A DNA stretch of 64,000 nucleotides from Pseudofabraea citricarpa (lineage: Eukaryota; Ascomycota; Leotiomycetes; Helotiales; Dermateaceae), in assembly GCA_029641185.1 (NCBI GenBank), contig JAPWGK010000037.1, positions 158,219-222,218 of the forward strand, in the 5' to 3' direction. The notes under the pieces are model-generated. The model did not search any database and was not told the DNA's origin. It saw only the letters and a program-made list of their open reading frames with translations. Made by a program: the position numbers and the translations under genes. Of the stretch, positions 36,872 through 46,373 are shown piece by piece (within the stretch, counting starts at the first letter, position 1; each line of letters starts with the position of its first letter).

Positions 36872-38338
36872 ATGGCTTCCTTCAGGTTCGTCGTAGCGTT
36901 GCTACTGCTGTGGTGCCAGTCCCAAGTCTTAGCGACCGCACCATCCATGTATCTGGACCGCAGAGCCAGAAACTCGACTAACCGCTGGGTTGATACGTGG
37001 GCGAGCATGCCACAGTTGACCGAGACAGGAAATCTTCCTCCAGCCCCATTTGTAAGACGATCCGCGCACACCTAATAAACTCGCAACTAATGTAATTGTC
37101 TGTATGTAGACTGAGAGCAGTCGAGTTTTCTTCAATTCGACAATTCGACAGACGGTCCACGTCACAATCGGAGCTCCACAGATTCGCATCCGGATATCAA
37201 ACGCATTTGGCACGAACGACCTTCCAGTGACAGCTGTCACGGTTGCTTTGCCTTTCAATGGCTTGGCTGGTACTCCGATCATCCAGTCAAACACGCTGCG
37301 GTCCGTGACCTTTAGTAGCAGCAGCGACTTTACCATCCCCAATGGAGCTTTGGTCGTCTCGGATCCGATTGACTTGCCAGTTGAGGCACAATCCATGCTA
37401 ACCATCACGATATACCTCGCGAATGGCCAACAGGGAAATGCAATTACTTCCCACCCAGGAAGTAGAACAACATCCTGGTTTTCCTTCGGAAATTATGCTT
37501 CATCCACAAACTTGACACATGCGTCAACAGCAAGTGTTGCACATTGGTCGGTAGTGATTTATCCTGACAAGTTTGGAAAACAAATTAACTTTGAAATTAT
37601 AGGTACTTTATCAGCTCGGTCGAGGCCTGGGTGCCGAGAACTTCAAAGGCACTTGCTATTGTCGGTGATAGCATTACCGATGGTAGAGGTAGCACCACAG
37701 ATGCAAATAATCGGTACGCTTAATTGACTCTAAGAGCAAGACAGTCGGAGACTAACAAATAATGTAATAGTTGGCCCGATCGATTACTTGCCAAAATGCA
37801 GCAGGATCCTGGGACTTCGAATATCGCTATCTTAAACCAGGCAGCCGGAGGAAACCGGATACTTTATGATGGACTAGGACCGAATGCTCTTGGCCGTATA
37901 GATCGAGATGTTTTGTCTCATTCTGGCGTTGAATATGCCATGATTTTCGAAGGTGTAAATGACATCGGAGGTGCCGCAACTACTGCAGCAGTTCAGAAAA
38001 CCACAGGCGATAGAATTATTTCTGCTTATCAGCAAATAATCACACGTGTGCAGGCATTAGATATCCCTATTTTTGCAGCTACCATCACACCATTCTCCGG
38101 GAATTCAGCGGTCCAGCCTTATTCAGATCCCGAAAGAGAGAAGACAAGACAACGTGTCAACACTTGGATCCGGACAAGCGGATTGTTTGATGCAGTGATT
38201 GACTTTGATGCTATTTTGAGAGATCCGAAAAATGGAAGTATGCTTAATCCGTTGTATGATTCTGGGGATTATCTACATCCAAATACGGCGGGATATCAGA
38301 AGCTAGCAGACGAGTTCCCGCTCGGTATATTTAGCTAG
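36872..38338 (+). CDS. Secreted SGNH/GDSL-family esterase
   Basis: Exons 36872-37051, 37110-37546, 37603-37713 and 37771-38338 give 431 residues. A signal peptide (VVALLLLWCQSQVLA) opens the protein. A beta-rich N-terminal part (RWVDTWASMPQ, IRIRISNAFG) precedes the catalytic SGNH domain. Block I is IVGDSITDGRG with the nucleophile Ser, block II has the Gly of AAGGNR, block III is EGVNDIGG with the Asn, and block V is DYLHPNTAGY with Asp and His. All catalytic residues are present. Family members deacetylate or de-esterify plant cell-wall polysaccharides or lipids. Intron 2 runs from GTCGGT and restores VAHWYFISSVEAW, the expected family sequence. Confidence 0.92.
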
Positions 38339-38635
38339 CTATCGACTTCCAAATGAAAATTTTGTATTCAATCTGCATTTCAACGCCCTATGAAATGGTT
38401 GGTAACCTTGGCTTGGTAACTTTTAATGTTCCTCTAAGGGTTTAGCAAAAATGACTCGACCTAGATAGTCTACAAGACTACGACAGGCTGGCGACCATGG
38501 CCTTAATCTCAATAGAAAGATACCCCTTTCTTATCTAAGGTACCCGTGTCATAGCTCAATGGCCAAGGGCAAATACAGACTTGAGTCATAACTCGTCTAG
38601 ATTTCCCGCAAATCTAATAGGGATGTAGGTAGATA

Positions 38636-40129
38636 CTAAGGACGATCCATTAGAAAGCTATTGACGCTTTGTAAAGTAGCGCGACTGGGATTCGCATCTG
38701 GTATAGAATTCGATATCCAACCAAGCCTCTGTCTGATACATGTTTTGTTGATTTGCGATCTCTGTAGGTTATCCAAATCACTCGTCTTTGACATAGAGCC
38801 TTCATTATCAAAGAAAAGACATAATAAAGCGAGGGCTACTCCAACTGAAAAATCTTTTCCACTTTCACAAGCAATTACGAAGACCTTCTTCTTCGCATCC
38901 TCAATCTCATTCAGTAGTGGCTGGAGGAAAGATTTAATGATTGGCAACGCCACTCGGAGATTGCGACTACCCAACTTGCTTGGACCAAGTCCAATCTCAA
39001 GTTCCAAAGTGCTTTTGTGCCATTTGCTCTCACTTGTGACATTCGGCAGTAGAGTGATTATGCACGCACCCTTGTCCGCAAAGGAAAGGGATGAAAGAGG
39101 ACAAATGAAAATGCGTGAAGTTGGCTTTACACATCTCATAGTTGAACCGTTCTTTGGCTCCTCAGCCTTACGAGAAACAAGCATTTCTATGAGCGCCGGA
39201 AGATCATTTTCGGGGGTTGCAAACAAGGTATCCATGTTTGCCCAAAATATTGGAGGAGTCAGACCATGTGCCCAATTCTCAGTGTCGTCCCCTGCTCCTT
39301 GTATGTACCCTCCCTCGCTGATCTCGCCGCCGGCAACTCGCCGCGACACTGTACAACAGATTACAGCATGGTAATCTTCAAAAATAGTGGATTTTGACAC
39401 TAAATTAGAATCCGGTGTTATCCAAAATGGACGCAGCGGCTTTGTGATGTGAGCTCTGAGCTCATCCGGTGATATGCAGAGTGCTTCGAGGGATCTAACG
39501 AAGGATGGGAGCAGGGCTTTGATCTGGGAATGCTCGGATTCCGAGACAACTTGCGGAGGAGTATGTAAGGATTGCGATTGAGGGTTACTAGGGAATATGA
39601 ATTGGTTGAGCACGCTGCACCAGATAGGTATGGTCTTGCTGAGCGCATCAGGCATCCCTATATCAATCAGAGTCAGTATTCGCTCTCCAATAGGGCGAGA
39701 AAGTAAACTCACTCTTGCCGCGACGTGTGGAATCGATAATGATACACCTTTAAACACCTCAGCATATAAACATGGAAAGTGAAGCCTTGCATACCCGTCA
39801 TGGCTGCCTATAATCCTGAGAAGATGCAGGTTCAGCCGTCTAGAGCTGAACTGCCAAACACCTGTGTGTCCGTCTGTACTCTTGAAGTATGCACTGCCGG
39901 CTTTGCAATCTGGATCAATGTACCAGCTTCCACATCGCTCGTTTGCTATGAGCGGTCTGGCGTAAGCTTGTGCAGCTCTTTCTGCAAAGGCTGCATCTCC
40001 CCGGATGGAGTGCAGGCGATTTGAGATGGACAAGGTGGATCGTTTTAAGTCGCCGAGAGTCTTGGAGAAATTGTGATTTGCTTGTTCGGAAAACACCAAG
40101 TCAGCATATGTAGCCATGGGCGGTGCCAT
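38636..40129 (-). CDS. RIT1: Initiator tRNA(Met) 2'-O-ribosyl phosphate transferase, Rit1
   Basis: Exons 40129-39795, 39747-39713 and 39657-38636 give 463 residues. The enzyme adds a 2'-O-ribosyl phosphate to A64 of initiator tRNA, which keeps it out of elongation. Diagnostic stretches are LIANERCGSWYIDP, AYFKSTDGHTGVW, the spliced IIIDSTRRGKRMPDALS, TIPIWCSVLN and the C-terminal DUSP-like part with CESGKDFSVGVALALLC and ANPSRATLQSVNSFLM. The short 35-nt middle exon is certain because it restores DSTRRGK. The introns are 47 and 55 nt, 102 nt together, so the frame stays open even when both are retained. I chose the ATG at 40129; the open frame continues further upstream without another ATG. 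Confidence 0.93.
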   Translation of the reverse strand: MAPPMATYADLVFSEQANHNFSKTLGDLKRSTLSISNRLHSIRGDAAFAERAAQAYARPLIANERCGSWYIDPDCKAGSAYFKSTDGHTGVWQFSSRRLNLHLLRIIGSHDGYARLHFPCLYAEVFKGVSLSIPHVAARVSLLSRPIGERILTLIDIGMPDALSKTIPIWCSVLNQFIFPSNPQSQSLHTPPQVVSESEHSQIKALLPSFVRSLEALCISPDELRAHITKPLRPFWITPDSNLVSKSTIFEDYHAVICCTVSRRVAGGEISEGGYIQGAGDDTENWAHGLTPPIFWANMDTLFATPENDLPALIEMLVSRKAEEPKNGSTMRCVKPTSRIFICPLSSLSFADKGACIITLLPNVTSESKWHKSTLELEIGLGPSKLGSRNLRVALPIIKSFLQPLLNEIEDAKKKVFVIACESGKDFSVGVALALLCLFFDNEGSMSKTSDLDNLQRSQINKTCIRQRLGWISNSIPDANPSRATLQSVNSFLMDRP

Positions 40130-41021
40130 TTCTCTTCTGGAAACTCGAGAATGCGAAGGGTCCAAGGCTGAGCAGGGAATAGAGTGGGAAAGGCGGCGGC
40201 TGCTGGGGATTGACTTCGGCGGATGGTTAATCCGCTCCACTGGACTGTGGTTTGTTTTCGGCTTTGGAACTAACTCCTCGTTCTCGTCGTCATCCTCTTT
40301 GAATTCGGAATTCGTCACTTTTCGTTCGTCAATGCATATTTCCTTTGTTGATCAAGTCTTAATACGGTACCCAGGCAACCAGGGTCTATCTCTGCGGCAA
40401 TGAGTCTGCTCTTCCCCAAAGTTTGTAGATGAGTCAAAGCGGATGCGGTTGCGGTGGCGGTTGCGACAGGAACCAAATGCTTGACGTCGCTCGCCGAACC
40501 CAAATCAAGCTCAGCGGCAAGAAAACGGCCAAACACGAACTCTGCAACTCCCACTTCTTTTGACGTAAGAATGAGAGTCTACTCAATCTATGGTCAGATC
40601 AAGTGCTTTCGCTAAAAAAGCGGTAATTGCATGAGCCTAACCATCCTTGTTTGCTCTTCTTCCAGCAGGAACCTTGTCGTCCCAGCAGCTACCTGTGTTT
40701 TGTCTCCAGCAGGGAACGCAAAGTTCGTTGAAGGCCACCTGCTTTGGTGCCGCCCGCTAGTATTTCTCAAAGATCTACTATTCCGTTCTATTCTCGCCAC
40801 AAGTTGCCCTATGACTCTTGCGGGGAACCCAGTATGTGGCTGCCTGCAGTGAGGAAAATTATATAAATGACCATGTTCTCCCCACCAGTTCAAACTTTCT
40901 TTTCATTCTCTCTCTCCAGCCCAGCTCAACTTCACCAATTCCATCATTCTCTCCAGGCACCACCAGCAAACTCATCTCATTCCACAGCCTCTCTTGAAGC
41001 TCCCCTGATTGAGTTGTGACC
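40130..41021. promoter_or_regulatory. Divergent intergenic region, RIT1 and rvt
   Basis: 892 bp between the start codons of RIT1 (-) and rvt (+). A pyrimidine-rich tract at about 40890-40925 precedes the rvt start. No exon was found. The acidic open frame continuing upstream of the RIT1 ATG could extend that protein if an unseen first exon exists. Confidence 0.45.
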
Positions 41022-43613
41022 ATGGCCTCCGTCGATATCTTGTCCAACACTCTTTCGGTCATCACATCCATCAAGCTTGAGGAGCTTTCCAGCCAGCGTA
41101 CAAATTTTGAGTCTGGTAAAGCCGAGCTTCTCGAGGCTGTCGAGAATGAACCGAATCCACTCAAGAAAGTTCGCATTCTCTTGGATCGTGTTGTTGATTT
41201 GCCTACCATGGGCAAGCTCAACAACAATCCCACGCTCTCTCTTGACAATATCGATAAATTCCTCGGCCAAGCTTCCCTGGATCCCTCCATCTCATCCGGC
41301 CTTCAAAAGGAATGGCAAGTCAAGCTTGAGAAGGAGTTGGATGTTCACTCCCTGAGATATGAGTATGCATCTCTATATGGTCGGCTTGTCAATGAGTGGC
41401 TTTCTGCTTCCAAAACTTCAATGGACGCCTCCAGTGATTCAAAATTTGAAGAACTTGGTCGTAAGGAAATGTACGAGCAGCGTAAAACCTGGGAGGACTA
41501 CGTTTTCAAGGCTCGCGAGACCGACACCGCCGCTATTGAGGATTATCTGACATCTCTATTCAACGGCAATAAGGTTGCCAGTGCTGCGACGTCTAAGTTG
41601 CAACGCGCTGTCAAAGACTTTGAGAAGAGCTTGAAAACCATGTCGCATTTTGATGAGCGAACGTTGACCTGGACCATCAAAGGTCTTCTCCAGAGCGATC
41701 TCGTTACAGACGAGAAGCAGGCTGTTCTCAACGATTTCCTCGGTAATAAGGTTGTGTTGGCTGAGTTGGGCGACGTCCTCAACATGCGTATGTCTTCTCT
41801 TCACAAGTGGGAATGGGGATCAGATGGAACGCCTGTTGAACAGCGTCGACAGCTGAACGGTCGATATCGGTTTTACCACGATGAAGACTTACTCCAATCT
41901 ATACTTCTACGATATATCGGCATCAAGTGGAGCGTTTTCTTCAAGCGTGCCCTGAATGAGTTTCATACTGAGGGTGGGGTTTGGAAGGTGCCCTCCGAGG
42001 TAGTTTCAAGAGAAGATAGAATGCGACGAGAGTACTTTTTAGGTTCTCGTGATGTTGGTGTAATTGGTGGTCCTTCCACTGTTGAATATCTTCGGGGCCA
42101 CTTCTATACAACGGACATTTTTCTTGAACAGCTTCAGACCACCGAGGATGAGACTCGATCTTACAATGACGACGACGATAATGACGATGAAAATCCAAGT
42201 GACTCCCGAAAGACTCCACAAGAAACAACCCAATCCGTTCTTCACGCCCTTGCCACTGAGATTATCATGAAAACCCGTCTTGGGGAGGATATCACTGTTG
42301 TTCGTTCAGATTTCAAGTGGTTTGGACCATCACTCCCTCATTCAACCATGTTTTCAGTCCTTGGATTTTTTGGAGTCTCAACTCAATGGGTTGATTTCTT
42401 TCGCCGATCTCTCGAGGCACCAATGCGATTCGTCAATGATGGCCCAGATGCGCCCATTCAGATTAGAAAGCGTGGAACGCCTATCAGTGGGCCATTGAGC
42501 GACATGCTAGCTGAGACTGTCCTATTTTGCTTGGACTTTGACATGAATCAAAGCACCGACGGGGCACGTCTTTATCGCCTTCATGATGATATCTGGTTCT
42601 GGGGAAGTGCAGACAAGTGTGTTACAGGCTGGGCTACCATGCAGAAGTTTACAACACTGATGGGTTTGGATTTCAACGAAGAGAAGACGGGAAGTGTTAC
42701 AATCACACGCAATCGTGATAAGGTAGTTGACCCACCGCAATCTCTTCCCAGTGGTGATGTTCGATGGGGCTTTCTCAAGCTGGATTCGGTCACTGGTCGC
42801 TTTTTGATTGATCAAGAAAGTGTAGACCAGCATGTTGAGGAGCTGCGTCGCCAACTAGATGTTTGCAAGTCTATCTTCGATTGGATACAAGCCTGGAACA
42901 TCTATGGTGCTCGGTTCTTTACCACAAATTTTGGCCGCCCTGCTCATTGCTTCGGCTTACAGCACGTTGACATGATGCTTGAAACATTCGCACGCATTCA
43001 ATCCAAACTTTTCCCATCAGGAAGCGTCACCACTCACCTAAAGGAGATGATCACTGAGCGCTTCAACGTTAGAGATATCCCCGAGGGTTATCTTTATTTC
43101 CCCATGGTTATGGGTGGTCTTGAATTGAAAAACCCTTTTGTCAATCTTTACCTCATCCGTCCTTCTATCGTCAAAAATCCCGAGGAGTACATGGATGAAT
43201 TCTTTGACCAGGAAGAAAAGGAATATAAGCGGGCAAAGGCCAGATTTGAGGCTAGAGATGGGACGCGTCATCAATCCCAAGTCTTTGGAAATGATGCTTA
43301 CGGCGATGACTTCATGTCTATGGAGGAGTTTACACGCTTCCGGGAACAGACTTCTGTGTTTTTGAGAACAGCGTATGTCAGTCTTCTTGAGGAGCCCATT
43401 GGAAATGAGCCCGAGGTCACTTCAGATGTAAAGACCTTTTACAAGGCTTCATCTCCATGGAATTCTTTGCCCCCTTACCAAAGATGGATCATCCAGCTTC
43501 ACTCATCTGACATGATTGCCCGGTTCGGTTCTCTCAATGTGGTCGAGAAAGGTTTGCTTCCTATTGGCATGGTAAATATGTTCCGTTCGAGTCGATTCCA
43601 GTGGGAGGGATAG
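41022..43613 (+). CDS. rvt: Cellular reverse-transcriptase-related protein, rvt family
   Basis: One uninterrupted exon codes 863 residues. The N-terminal 280 residues are helical and charged, as in rvt proteins. The palm motifs can be read: motif A VRSDFKWFGPSLPHST with Asp about 430, motif B RGTPISGPLSDMLAE starting near 484, and motif C LHDDIWFWG with Asp about 522 and 523. All three catalytic Asp are kept. A very acidic insert (DDDDNDDEN, about 383-391) lies ahead of motif A, where rvt proteins have a loop. There is no endonuclease, RNase H, integrase or LTR, which separates it from retrotransposons. Codon use looks normal and there is no RIP signature. rvt genes are single-copy host genes in many fungi with polymerising activity but unresolved purpose. 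The ATG at 41022 follows a GTG that would add two residues. Confidence 0.93.
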   Translation: MASVDILSNTLSVITSIKLEELSSQRTNFESGKAELLEAVENEPNPLKKVRILLDRVVDLPTMGKLNNNPTLSLDNIDKFLGQASLDPSISSGLQKEWQVKLEKELDVHSLRYEYASLYGRLVNEWLSASKTSMDASSDSKFEELGRKEMYEQRKTWEDYVFKARETDTAAIEDYLTSLFNGNKVASAATSKLQRAVKDFEKSLKTMSHFDERTLTWTIKGLLQSDLVTDEKQAVLNDFLGNKVVLAELGDVLNMRMSSLHKWEWGSDGTPVEQRRQLNGRYRFYHDEDLLQSILLRYIGIKWSVFFKRALNEFHTEGGVWKVPSEVVSREDRMRREYFLGSRDVGVIGGPSTVEYLRGHFYTTDIFLEQLQTTEDETRSYNDDDDNDDENPSDSRKTPQETTQSVLHALATEIIMKTRLGEDITVVRSDFKWFGPSLPHSTMFSVLGFFGVSTQWVDFFRRSLEAPMRFVNDGPDAPIQIRKRGTPISGPLSDMLAETVLFCLDFDMNQSTDGARLYRLHDDIWFWGSADKCVTGWATMQKFTTLMGLDFNEEKTGSVTITRNRDKVVDPPQSLPSGDVRWGFLKLDSVTGRFLIDQESVDQHVEELRRQLDVCKSIFDWIQAWNIYGARFFTTNFGRPAHCFGLQHVDMMLETFARIQSKLFPSGSVTTHLKEMITERFNVRDIPEGYLYFPMVMGGLELKNPFVNLYLIRPSIVKNPEEYMDEFFDQEEKEYKRAKARFEARDGTRHQSQVFGNDAYGDDFMSMEEFTRFREQTSVFLRTAYVSLLEEPIGNEPEVTSDVKTFYKASSPWNSLPPYQRWIIQLHSSDMIARFGSLNVVEKGLLPIGMVNMFRSSRFQWEG

Positions 43614-44028
43614 GGTGGATCTCTTGAGATTGAACTCCGCTGGATAGTTCATCGGGAGTCTTGTAAGATATCGGTTAGGTTTCAGGCGTCCAAAAAGGCA
43701 AACCCACAAGTACTGTGGCCAGGAGTTATTCTGAGGGACTTTAAATTGATTAGAAATACCCATTTGTAATTTATCAAAGGAAAGGCATATCACTCATTTC
43801 AATCATTGTTCGTTCAATTGAGTTGAAATTCCAATCATCTGCATTGTCGATACCAGTGTTAAAGAGGTTTGCAATAATGTACTACTATGCAACCCCATGA
43901 TCCACAAGAAACGTTGGGTGATAGAGAATCACTGAAATTGCCCACAACTTTCAGCATGATAAACCATTAGCACCGGTCAATTGTACAGCCGCTTGCATCA
44001 TCCTTCTAGCCGTCTTCAGGCTTCCAAT
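43614..44028. other. Convergent intergenic region, rvt and AA9 3' ends
   Basis: 415 bp between two convergent stop codons. Nothing beyond presumed terminators was recognised. Confidence 0.5.
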
Positions 44029-44853
44029 CTAACTCCACACAGCTGGTCCAGGGCAAGTATAAGTGGTCGCAGTTGAAGAGTAAATATCAATCTACACAAA
44101 TATTAGGTCACATTCTGGTCGGCAAACCATCATCAACTTACATTCACACCAGGATCATTAGCACTAGCATACGAGGGGATAGCAGTCAGATAGCTTCCCG
44201 AGGGCGTAGCAGTTCCCGAACCCGTAACGACAAGCTGTGCACATTCGGGGTAGAACTGGGGTGTATTTGCCTGATGCAAAGCGAGCAGCTCATGTCTAAT
44301 GAGATAATTGCCCGGAGCGAGTTTCGCCGGGATGGTGCTTGTCCACTTCAGCGTATTCATAACGACGGCCGTTCCCCAATTCGTGCCTGTGAGCGGCGGT
44401 GCCGTCATGCCCATCTGGTCGATCTTGAACCAGCCTACTCCTGACCCGTCGCAGGCGCTAAATGCCCCGCTGCATTTGTACATCCATACCATGACGGGCC
44501 CCTGTGCGTGTGTCCATTGTGACCAGACGGCCGTCACGGTTTGACCGGCTGCTACGGTCGCGGATAGGGCTGCGGATGTCCCTCCGTTGCAACGCATTGC
44601 GGCGCTTGATACCGATAGGATTGGGTTGTAGTCTGGCCATTGACGCTCAATTGTTGGTGGAGAGGATGCCGGACTGTAGCCTTGATAACTGGGTGGATTA
44701 TCAATAGTGTACTTCCGAACACGAATTAGGAGGAAGAATATATATGTACCCTGGATATGTCGTTCCTCCAATGATATAGCTAGTTACGGCTCCATGTGCA
44801 GTGACTTGCGCAGCAAGCAAAGCCACCGAAGCGAGGATATTGCTGAACAACAT
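44029..44853 (-). CDS. AA9 lytic polysaccharide monooxygenase (formerly GH61)
   Basis: Exons 44853-44750, 44688-44142 and 44091-44029 give 237 residues. A signal peptide (MLFSNILASVALLAAQVTA) ends right before HGAV, so His20 becomes the mature N-terminal His of the copper brace. The second brace His is in WTHAQGPVMVWMYKC, and HELLALHQ plus PQFYPECAQL supply the remaining conserved site residues with the axial Tyr. YPGYQGYSPASSPPTIERQW matches the AA9 N-terminal pattern after splicing. The enzyme oxidatively cleaves cellulose or related beta-glucans outside the cell. No carbohydrate-binding module follows; the protein ends at CPGPAVWS. All brace residues look intact. Confidence 0.95.
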
Positions 44854-46373
44854 ACTGTCTACTTTTCCGTGTCTAGTAACTTAAGCAATACTTCTGAGAA
44901 CCAAGGTCTTTTTCATCTCTTATATAGTCATCAGCACCTCTAGGGCTAGCCACTACTTGATATTACCATCTAAATTGGATTGGATACGAGATCCGCGCGT
45001 GATGGGCTTCAGGACCATAATCGAGCTGGCGATGTCACGCTCTTGCGGGGTTCGGTCCGGATTTATATTAACAGGCGCAAGCTGGCTGAATACAGAGGAC
45101 CACTTAAACCTGCGACCCAATGTTTCTTCGCTGCTGTAATATAAACCTTTGGTACTGCTGTGATCGGCAGTTGCTTTAGCCTATAAATTCTTCGCGGGGG
45201 ATTTGCCGAAAGTGCTATATTTGATGGTCTTCTGATCACCGTTTGCTGTCTTGGTCATTGATAAACTATTTATTTGGAGAATATTGACGAAGAAAGAAGA
45301 GAGATTGTGTGTTATTGGCCAAACTCTCTCTCTGGACTTCTTGATTTGGAATATTCAAGTTTTTCATAGATATCATCCCAGATCAGCAGTCGAGATTAAT
45401 GACAGTGATTCCATCATGTATATATTGCACCTTTGTTCTATTTCAGGCTTCCCTTGTCCAGATTGATGAATTAGGTGGAATGTGTGTATGGTATACCCAA
45501 ACCACTTTGGCCCGATTAAAACAGCTAGAATAAAGCGTTATTGAAGTCAGATGCAGCATGACAGATGAGATCAAACACTTTGTATTGGAGGTAATTACAG
45601 CAGGTAATCGTCACCTGCTGTTTCTTTTTAGCCCGGTATCCTGTCTACTAAGTTGCAGTTCTCTGTAATATTTCCAAGGTTCTTAAGGAGCTGCCCCGGG
45701 AAGTCAAAACCGCGAACGTTGGTGAGACCATCATCTTCCTTATCATGTCGATAGCGAGCTAAAATATCACTCTAGATGATATTCTTCGCAAATATGCATG
45801 CCCCTGAGAAAAGACCGTCGCAACGGCAACGGCAAAGATAGGTGAGGATGAGAAGCCGCAGAGAAAGGAGCCACAGAAGGGCGTCAACAATTTTTGAAAT
45901 GTGGTTTGCACCTTAAATTATTTCTACTAATTGAATGGTTATCTTTATCAAAAGCTTGATTCTTTCTTTCTGATTTTGTTACCGTTTCTCGCTTAGCTCT
46001 CAAGATCAACACCTGCTATCCCGTCCACATGAAAAGACAGTACTAAAGTGGTGGCTAGGTATCAAAATGCATAATTCTCGTTCACACACAGTTGCTTTAT
46101 AAATTGGTTCTTCGGCTTGATTCTAGTCAGTGGTGGGCGGTGAGAAAACCACGATGCAATGCTCTTGAAATGAACTCTCCATTGCTCAAATTCCTGGATG
46201 TATTACAAATACATTTCAAATAAGAGGGCAGACGAGTCCAAATTTAAAGAATGGTGCGAACGCAAAGACTCTGATCAAAAGACCGCAAGAACTAATGTTT
46301 AATGATTTCGCCTAATGATAAGTAGTACTTTTCGGATAGTTCAGCGACTGCTACCTCCTTCACAACCAAGGGT
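44854..46373. other. Intergenic region: AA9 promoter and FluG-like 3' flank
   Basis: 1.52 kb without a supportable gene. It contains one clean inverted repeat at 45597-45621 (listed separately). Small open frames have no recognisable product. Confidence 0.5.
45597..45621. repeat. Perfect 9-bp inverted repeat followed by T-rich run
   Basis: Arms ACAGCAGGT (45597-45605) and ACCTGCTGT (45613-45621) flank a 7-nt loop and are followed by TTCTTTTT. It could form a hairpin or bind a dimeric regulator. It lies in the AA9/FluG-like gap about 750 bp from both genes. Confidence 0.7.

Noticed and set aside
38545..38625. tRNA-like stretch (TAGCTCAATGG as a possible D arm)
   Set aside because: No matching acceptor stem, anticodon arm or T-loop consensus could be placed around it.
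41543..42854. Several antisense frames inside the rvt gene
   Set aside because: They are shadows of the strongly supported sense frame and have no independent features.
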